DNA of 26,479 bases from Isoetes engelmannii (lineage: Eukaryota; Streptophyta; Lycopodiopsida; Isoetales; Isoetaceae): assembly GCA_011763485.2 (NCBI GenBank), contig JAANSK020116683.1:1-26479 (forward strand), given 5' to 3'. Every line of letters starts with the position of its first letter. The stretch's first letter is position 1. This document shows positions 20,205-26,479 of the stretch, one piece after another. The notes beneath the pieces were generated by a model that worked only from the letters and a program-made list of their open reading frames with translations, searched no databases and was not told where the DNA came from. The position numbers and the translations under genes are program-made.

Positions 20205-20630
20205 TCACATCATCCCTCTCCTACGACGGCGTCGATTGGGTCGGATAGGAGCCGGAGTACTAAGACTGGGTTTGTTTGGGTAACGCCTGTGGAACTCAGC
20301 AATCTTATCAGAAGCATTAGCCACATTTGCTGCAGGTTCCCAGGTTCTATCACTTGGTGAATAGTCTTCCCAGTCTACCAGATAATAGAGGCACCGCCGT
20401 AAGAACTTGGAGTCCAGGATTTCACGAACCTCAAATTCTTCATGATCATCAATCTCGACCGGTAGTGAAGATGGAGGTGCACGACCTGGAAAAGGATTTG
20501 CCATATAAGGTTCCAATAGGGAGACATGGAACATGGGGTGGAGCCGGACTGATGGCGGAAGCTCTAAACGAAAGGCAGCATCCCCTACTTGTGCAATGAT
20601 CTTATACGGACCCAAGCGGCGATAATCCAA
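20205..20630 (-). pseudogene. Integrase C-terminus and chromodomain of the chromovirus
   Basis: Starts with the integrase C-terminal strand (LGPYKIIAQVGDAAFRLELP, then LHPMFHVSLLEP) and ends with a chromodomain: FEVREILDSKFLRRCLYYLV, then DWEDYSPSDRTWEP, followed by a basic tail. In this family the chromodomain steers integration towards particular chromatin marks. The stretch reads open, but belongs to a broken element. Confidence 0.9.
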
Positions 20631-20639
20631 CTTATCACA

Positions 20640-23600
20640 AGGGCGCGCTGTGGGCAGGTTGCAGCGCAGGAGCCAAATAAGATCCCCAACTGCAAAATGT
20701 GGGGCATCTTGGCGATGTTAATCTGCATGATGGCGGTATCATTCCTGGGCCTGGAGAAGGTGTCCCTGAAGGTCATCCTGGAGCTGACGGAGCTTCTCAA
20801 GTCAGTCTTCAGCGCTAGGATTAACTGAAGCAGACTCTGGGACCATGAAAGAACAGTGAGGATGGGTGCTTGGATGGGTGCTAGAATTCACAAAGAATGG
20901 TGTCTTTCCAGTGGAAGCATGGACTGAATTATTGTAGGCAACAGCCAGGGGGAGCCAACTAACCCAATCATCCTGCTGATAATTGATGAAGCACCGCAAG
21001 TACTGCTCAAGAGTTTGGTTGGTGCGCTCCACTTGCCCATTGGTCTCAGGATGATGTCCCGAAGAGAGGGAACGTTCCACGTGCAAGAGCTGCAGGAGTC
21101 GCTTCCAGAAACCGGTAACAAACTGGGGCCCACGATCACTGATAATGGTATCGGGCAGGCCATGAAGACGAACAACTTCCCGAAGCAAGAGGTCAGTTGT
21201 GCCTTCACTGGTGATGGAGGTGCTGCATGGTATGAAGTGTGCCATCTTTGAGAAACGATCAACAACCACCAGGACGGTGTCATGACCCTGAGAAGGTGGG
21301 AGCTCGACAATGAAATCCATTGAGATGCTCTTCCATGCCACTTGGGACTGGCAAAGGCTGAAGCCGACCATGTGGAAGGTGCTTGGATGTCTTCGCTCGG
21401 CAATAAGTGTCACAGGAGCGTACAAAGATCTCAACAGTGCGTCGGAGTCCTGGCCACCAATAATCCCGGGCAATGAGTTCCAAACTTTTGGCAACTCCAA
21501 AGTGGCCGACAAGAGGGGAATCGTGACAAGACTGCAGCACTTGGAGTCTGGGAGCACCATCAGGAACATACAGAAGTCCGTCACGGAACATGAGCCCATC
21601 TCGAACTTCAAAGCTCCCATAGTCTAACCATGTTGGCTCGAGGGGATCGCCCCTGCGATCCTGAGGAGCAGGGCCAAGATGAGAGACAACATCCTGAGCC
21701 AATGGGTCGGAGGGAAGAGTTGTCCTAACTGCCTCCAATAGGGTGAATAATCCTGGGGCCTCTCAAACAAGGTGATGGCCATCAGCCGTAAGCGATCAGG
21801 CCCTAGAACAACCTGCAACTGCTGATCAAAAACAAGGTCTCCTGGCTTCGTTTGAAGTGGTCTAGGGCGGTACTTGATCACAAAATCTATACACGATAGC
21901 ACTTGAGTATGCCATCATGCCTGACGGCAGTTAAGGACCCGAGCGGACTAAAAATACTCCAGGTTCTGGTAATCAGTATAGATTGTGACCTTGTGAGGGG
22001 ACCCTTCCAATAATCGCCTCCATTCTTCAAAGGAATCAACTATCGCCATCAACTCCTTGTCATAGATGGGATAGTTAATTTCAGCAGCCTGGAACTTCCG
22101 TGAGTGATAGGCATACCCCTCCTGTGACACAATATCTTCAAGAGGAAAATCAGAGGCATCTGCTGGTGCCGAAGTAAAAGCATGCTTCGGGGTGACAAAT
22201 GTCGTTTCTGCTTCCACACTCCATTCAAAAGGCACATTCTTGGACGTGAGACGTGTCAAAGGGAGGACAATCTCCGAGTAATCCTTGATGAAGTGGCGAT
22301 AGAAATTGGCGAACCCCAGGAAGCACTGGACATCTTTGACTGAAGAGGGTGCTTCCCAATCAAACACTGTTCTGACCTTCTCTGGATCCATAGAGACATC
22401 GTGAGGAGTGATGCACTAGCCCAGGAACTCGACATGGTCTTGCTCGAATTGGCATTTCTCCAACTTGGCATACAACCCATGTTTGCGCAGCTTCTGAAGA
22501 ATCTTCCAGACATGTTCTTCGTGTTCTTCCAGGGTCTTTGAATAGATTAGAATATCATCCAGATAGATGATAATAAAGAGGTCCAGAAACTCTCGAAAAA
22601 CATCATTGGCCATGTGCTGGAAAACTGCTGGAGCATTGGTAAGGCCAAAAGGCATGACGGTATACTCGAAGTGGTCATACCGAGTCCGGAACGATGTCTT
22701 CCATTCATCACCTTCTCTGATCCGAATAAGGTTATAGGCACCACGAAGATCAACCTTGGTGTACCATGCACCTTGCAGCCGCTCAAGCAATTTTAGAATC
22801 AGAGGTAGAGGATACCGGTTGCGAACAATAATCTTGTTGAGCCGGCGATAATCTACAACCCAACCGCAAAGAACTTCCTTCTTGAAAACAAAGAAGGTAG
22901 GAGCACCTGCGGGTGACTGAGAGTGTCGGATGAAGCCTGATGCAAGGTTCTCCTCAATATAAGTCCGTAGAGTCTCCAACTTTGTTGGTGTCAAGCCATA
23001 GATAGGACCATATGGTGGATTCGTCCCTGGTTGGAGATCAATGGGACAATCATAGGGACGATGCTCTGGAAGCTTGCTAGCTTTGACCTTGTCGAAGACG
23101 TCAGCAATATCCTTGTACCTATCGGGAGTCGGGAAGAACTGGAACAGATGTCGAAGGAGGCAAACTTGGATTGCAAATATCGAACTGGGATCTTGCCTTC
23201 CAGATTGGACAAACTTCTGCAACGATATTGTCGAGATACGGAGCCGAGGATATGAAGAAGACTTGGGAGGATCGCCATCGCAATCCTGATGAGCAGGAAT
23301 AGGTGCAGGAATAGAATCAGGAACCAGGATGAGCAGGAATAGGAACGGGAGCCGGAACAGATGCAGGAACAAGAGCAGGAACAGAGGCAGGAACTTGATC
23401 TGGAACTGGAGCAGAGACTGTGACGAAAACTGGAGCAGAATCACGAGAAGGAACAGAAACAGAAACCGGGACATGAAGAGAAACAAAGGTACGAGCAGAT
23501 GCAGGAGTAGGAACGGGAACAAAATCAGGAACAGGAACCGGAACTGGGGCAGAGTCAGAAACGTGGACGGGAACCGGGACATGATACGAAGCAGAAACAT

Positions 23601-23991
23601 GATTTGGGTTGTGGGTAGAAGTGAGATCAGGAGCCCATGAGACTTTATGGGGTGGAGATGGCGGAACAGAGGCAGGATTTGTTGGAGAATCGGAACTGGG
23701 GCAAGAGCTAGCAAAGCGAAATGATCTGGAGCACTAGTCAATCTGTGGGTTGTGCAGCTCAAGCCAAGGAAGTCCCAAAACTACAAGCACATGCGGGCTA
23801 GCAATGAGATTGAAAGAGATGCTACAAGATGCTCCATCGAATAGAAGTTGCACTGGCGCAATACATTCAGTGACTGCGCCCGAGGAGATCTCACGTCCAT
23901 CAATCACACCAACAGCACTGGGATGCTCAACTCTGCTTCTAGGTTCTGCGGATCCGCCATGCTCAACAACATGTCTTTGACATCCTCCCAC
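20640..23991 (-). pseudogene. Gypsy pol region (protease, RT, RNase H, integrase), broken
   Basis: Parts from right to left. The protease region lies at about 23990-23735 (VVLGLPWLELHNPQID). A repetitive linker lies at about 23640-23290. Reverse transcriptase lies at about 23060-22430 ([54 protein letters not shown]). RNase H lies at about 22300-21800 ([30 protein letters not shown]). Integrase lies at about 21640-20810 (VDRFSKMAHFIPC, ISDRGPQFVTGFWKRL, SSGHHPETNGQVERTNQTLE). RT before integrase separates gypsy from Copia. This is a fossil with several breaks. Confidence 0.9.
23290..23640 (-). repeat. Hexamer-based minisatellite in the protease-RT linker
   Basis: The + strand is a long run of imperfect GGAACA/GGAGCA/GGAACC/GGAACG-type hexamers, interspersed with GATGCA and GACTGG variants. 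It lies where the protease and RT domains of the chromovirus meet. In one - strand frame it reads as hydrophobic Phe/Leu-rich repeats, and in another as Pro/Val/Ala repeats. It looks like repeat expansion of a flexible linker. Confidence 0.75.
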
Positions 23992-24520
23992 AAACCCCTT
24001 CGAAAACAGTCTCGAAGGGCAACATCATCCCAGGCAGTGTCAATTGCAATCTGGCGGAACTCAGATGCATAAACTGAGGCTGGGCGTGAACCTTGCCTGA
24101 GGTTACTGAGCCTGGTAACTGTTGTTTGTTGGTGGTCTGTATCCCCAAAACAGGCCTCGAGTTCAGCTGTGAAAGCAGCGAAATCCTGTAGCTTCGGGGC
24201 TTGCTTCTCCAACAAAGGAGCAAACCAACTGAGAGCTGCACCTGTGTGAAGAGAGCCAACCAATCCAACCTGCTCCTGAGCTGTGGGATATCTATGAGGG
24301 TGGAGCTGAATGACGAGACGGATCTGATTCAGAAAGCCACGAAGCTTGGCCCGGGTGCCATCGAACTTCTTTGGCAGACTAATCTTCGGCTTTGGCCTCA
24401 CCCCCAAGCTAGAAGTTGAACCATTGGAAGTTATCCGCTCCTTAAGCTCCTAGTTATCTCGCTGCAACTGCTGACAAATTTGAGCAAGCTGCTACAGCTG
24501 CTGTGTATATGGTGAACCTC
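23904..24520 (-). pseudogene. Gypsy gag region
   Basis: A Retrotrans_gag-type domain: VRPKPKISLPKKFDGTRAKL at its start, then FLNQIRLVIQLHPHRYPTAQ, GAALSWFAPLLE, and the ASEFRQIAIDTAWDD helix near 24050. A Gln-rich, probably coiled-coil stretch precedes it at about 24520-24410. It would form the particle shell. The element is broken. Confidence 0.8.
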
Positions 24521-24659
24521 CCCCATGAGGACCGCCAATATCAAGGACTACTCAGAAGAATCGCCCTGGCGATCTGGGTAAGCAGGGCAACACCAAAAAA
24601 TAGACCAGGGCTAGCTCAGAAGGATCGCCCTGGCAATCAGACAGAGTAGAGCAATCTGC

Positions 24660-26348
24660 AGGTGACATTCCCGGTCACCTGCATGCGCTCCCATCTTCGT
24701 TATATCCAAGAAGGACAATTCTTTGCGGTTGGTTGTGGATTACCGCGGCCTCAACAAGATCACAGTGTGCAATTGGTACCCCTTACCCCTGATTTCAGAG
24801 CTCCTAAAGCGGCTGCAAGGTGCATGGTACTTCACCAAGATTGATCTTCTAGGTGTCTACAACCTTATCTGGATTCGGGATGGTGACAAATAGAAAACAA
24901 CTTTCCAAACTTGGTATGGCCATTTTGAGTACACAGTCATGCCCTTTGGCCTTACTAATGCTCCAACAGTTTTCCAGTACATGGCTAATGATGTCTTCCA
25001 GTTCTTGGATCTTTTTGTTATCATCTATTAGGATGACATATAGACCTATTCAAATACCCTAAAGGAGCACAAAGAGCATGTCCGAAAGGTCCTTCAGAAC
25101 TTGCGGGAACATGGGCTTTATGCCAAAATGTCGAGTTCCTCGGCTACTGTATCACACCATGGGCTGTGTCCATGGATCCAGAGGTATTCTATCACAAGAA
25201 GGGGATGATCATGAATTGCACCTGATTGTCTATCACTTACGGAAGTTCTAGGCGGCTGAAATCAACTATCCAATTTATGACAAGGAGTTGATGGCGATAG
25301 TTGATTCCTTCGAGGAGTGGAGACATTTCTTGGAAGGGTCTTCTCATAAGGCCACAGTCTATACGGATCATTGAAATCTGAATATTTTTAGTCTGCTCGA
25401 GTGTTCAATCGTCGACAGGCCTGGCTGCATACTCAAATTATCCTGTGTGGATTATAAAGTATCATCCTGGACCGCTCCAAGGGAAGCCGGATGCTTTGTC
25501 CCGAAGCTCCTACCTGGAGCCTAATCCAGGGAAACCCGCAATTGATCAGTAGTCACTTGGAGTCTGTTCGTGCGGCTCTTTCCTCTGATCCATTGGCTCA
25601 AGATGTACTTTCACATCTTGGCTCTACTCCTCAAGATCGCAATGGCAATACCCCCAAGCAAACGCGATCGGAGTATGATCAATTTGAGCTCCGAGATGGA
25701 ATTCTCTTTTGTGAGTCCTGTATATTCCAGATGGTTCTTCTCGACTTCGGGTTCTCCAGTCTTGTCATGACTCACCTATGGCTGGACATTTTGGAGTAGC
25801 CAAGAGTCTTGAACTTATTAGTAGAGAGTATTGTGGCCTGGCGCTTTGCCACTTTGTTGAAGTGTTCATCTGGACCTTGGAGGAGTACTCCTGCGGACTT
25901 CATTCCAAAGCTGCCCCTCTCTCGGTCATGATGTCGTCATGGTTGTTGTTGATCGCTTTTCTAAGAAGGGACGCTTTCTTTCTTGCAATGTTATCATCAC
26001 TAGTGAGGGGACAGTTGAGCTGCTTTTTCATGAAGGAGTCACGCTCCATGGATTGTCGAACAATATTGCCAGTGATCGTGGGCCTCAGTTCGTCGCAGGC
26101 TTTTGGAAACGTCTATTGGAGTTGCTGCACGTCGACCGAGCATTGACTTTCGGCCATCACCCAGAAAGCAATGGGCAATAGAGCGCACGAATTAGACTTT
26201 GGAACAGTATTTGTGGTGCTTCATTAGTTACTAGCAAGATGATTGGGCAGATTGGCTTCCATTGACTGAGTTTTTCTATAATAACTCGGTGCATACTTCC
26301 ACTGGCCAGACCCTGTTCTTTCTGAACTATGGCCAGCACTCTCGTTGG
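24660..26348 (+). mobile_element. Second Ty3/gypsy fragment, opposite strand, truncated and heavily decayed
   Basis: Begins inside reverse transcriptase ([20 protein letters not shown] near 24680, then [17 protein letters not shown] near 24930). It continues through RNase H ([20 protein letters not shown] near 25260) and integrase (VVVDRFSKKGRFLSC near 25942, SDRGPQFVAGFWKRL, FGHHPESNGQ), and stops at STGQTLFFLNYG near 26330. LTR, gag, protease, the integrase end and any chromodomain are missing. It is related to the chromovirus at 19878-24655 but clearly diverged from it, so it is not a copy from the same event. Many breaks; an older fossil. Confidence 0.88.
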
Positions 26349-26479
26349 TGTGACGACCATACGTATTCTAACCGACCATACGTATTCGGACCGAATACGG
26401 TTGTCACACGGACCACGCGCATGGGCGACACCTGGCACGATCTCGCCCGCTGGAGTGGCTTGATCTTGGCCGTGGAAGC
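26349..26479 (+). repeat. Gypsy LTR, partial, + orientation
   Basis: Starts TGTGACGACCATACG and shares the GTGTGACAACC, CCACTCCAG and GGCCAAGAT blocks (as complements) with the LTR pieces at 1-172 and 19878-20209. Near its start it has a 19-bp tandem pair (26354-26372 and 26373-26391, CGACCATACGTATTC) and the fold-back arm CGAATACGGTTGTCACA at 26392-26408. It begins abruptly inside integrase sequence of the neighbouring gypsy fragment and runs off the right edge of the window. Confidence 0.75.

Larger units (their letters stand above)
19878..20209 (-). repeat. Gypsy 3' LTR
   Basis: The LTR start (- strand TGTGATGACCATACG) is at 20209, directly after a purine-rich tract (GGAGAGGGATGA) that serves as polypurine tract. 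The integrase/chromodomain frame ends within its first bases. The other end is uncertain: TGGCCC at 19878 is the best TG candidate. Its first 41 bases fold back, with TGTGACGACC at 20169-20178 facing the LTR start. It shares blocks with the LTR pieces at 1-172 and 26349-26479. Confidence 0.75.
19878..24655 (-). mobile_element. Ty3/gypsy chromovirus, broken, 5' LTR absent
   Basis: A gypsy-type fossil with the order gag, protease, reverse transcriptase, RNase H, integrase, chromodomain, followed by the 3' LTR at the left. The frame has roughly half a dozen breaks, so it is dead, but most domains remain easy to read. No 5' LTR or primer-binding site is visible at the right end, where the element stops at a junction with an oppositely oriented gypsy fragment near 24655. 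With only one LTR its age cannot be read from LTR divergence. The chromodomain places it among the chromoviruses. The left border at 19878 is a guess from a TG start. Confidence 0.9.

Noticed and set aside
23290-23640. Tandem hexamers considered as a CRISPR-like or satellite array
   Set aside because: There are no unique spacers, and the array lies inside a gypsy polyprotein region. It is a linker minisatellite.

Overview
This window looks like nuclear DNA of a land plant, probably a non-seed vascular plant such as a fern or lycophyte. The plant origin rests on a purple acid phosphatase gene with five small spliceosomal introns, decayed PLS-type pentatricopeptide (PPR) sequence, a Copia element primed by plant initiator Met-tRNA, and a chromodomain Ty3/gypsy element. 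The narrower placement is inference. The window reads as repeat-rich accessory chromatin with one intact host gene. I recognise no operon, CRISPR array, tRNA or rRNA, and nothing that looks like a new multi-gene system.

Layout. 1-172 is the end of an LTR. 173-2800 has no recognisable gene, apart from a nested foldback at 2212-2345. 2805-4012 and 9452-9760 are two halves of one dead PPR gene on the + strand. It was hit twice: by a 195-bp MITE at 3135-3329 (42/43 matching terminal inverted repeats, ATTTA target duplication) and by a structurally complete but broken Copia element at 4013-9451 (- strand, GTAAA target duplication). 10768-15113 is a GC-rich LINE on the - strand, with a coiled-coil/RRM-like ORF1 and an endonuclease-RT ORF2, moderately decayed and apparently missing its 3' end. 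15121-16410 is non-coding as far as I can read.

16411-18646 (- strand) is the one gene that looks functional: a six-exon secreted purple acid phosphatase of 418 residues, with all seven metal ligands and GT-AG introns. 18647-19877 is its upstream region plus a cluster of inverted repeats. 19878-24655 is a broken Ty3/gypsy chromovirus on the - strand with one LTR. It abuts, head to head, a more decayed gypsy fragment on the + strand (24660-26348), which is cut off by the start of another LTR at 26349-26479. Three copies of the same LTR family lie in the window, at the two ends and at about 20 kb.

The most useful observations are the insertion history of the PPR fossil (removing the MITE and one target copy restores the PPR frame), the base composition and pattern of stop codons in the LINE, the inverted-repeat start shared by the gypsy LTRs, and a roughly 30-bp quasi-palindrome seen four times in the chromovirus.
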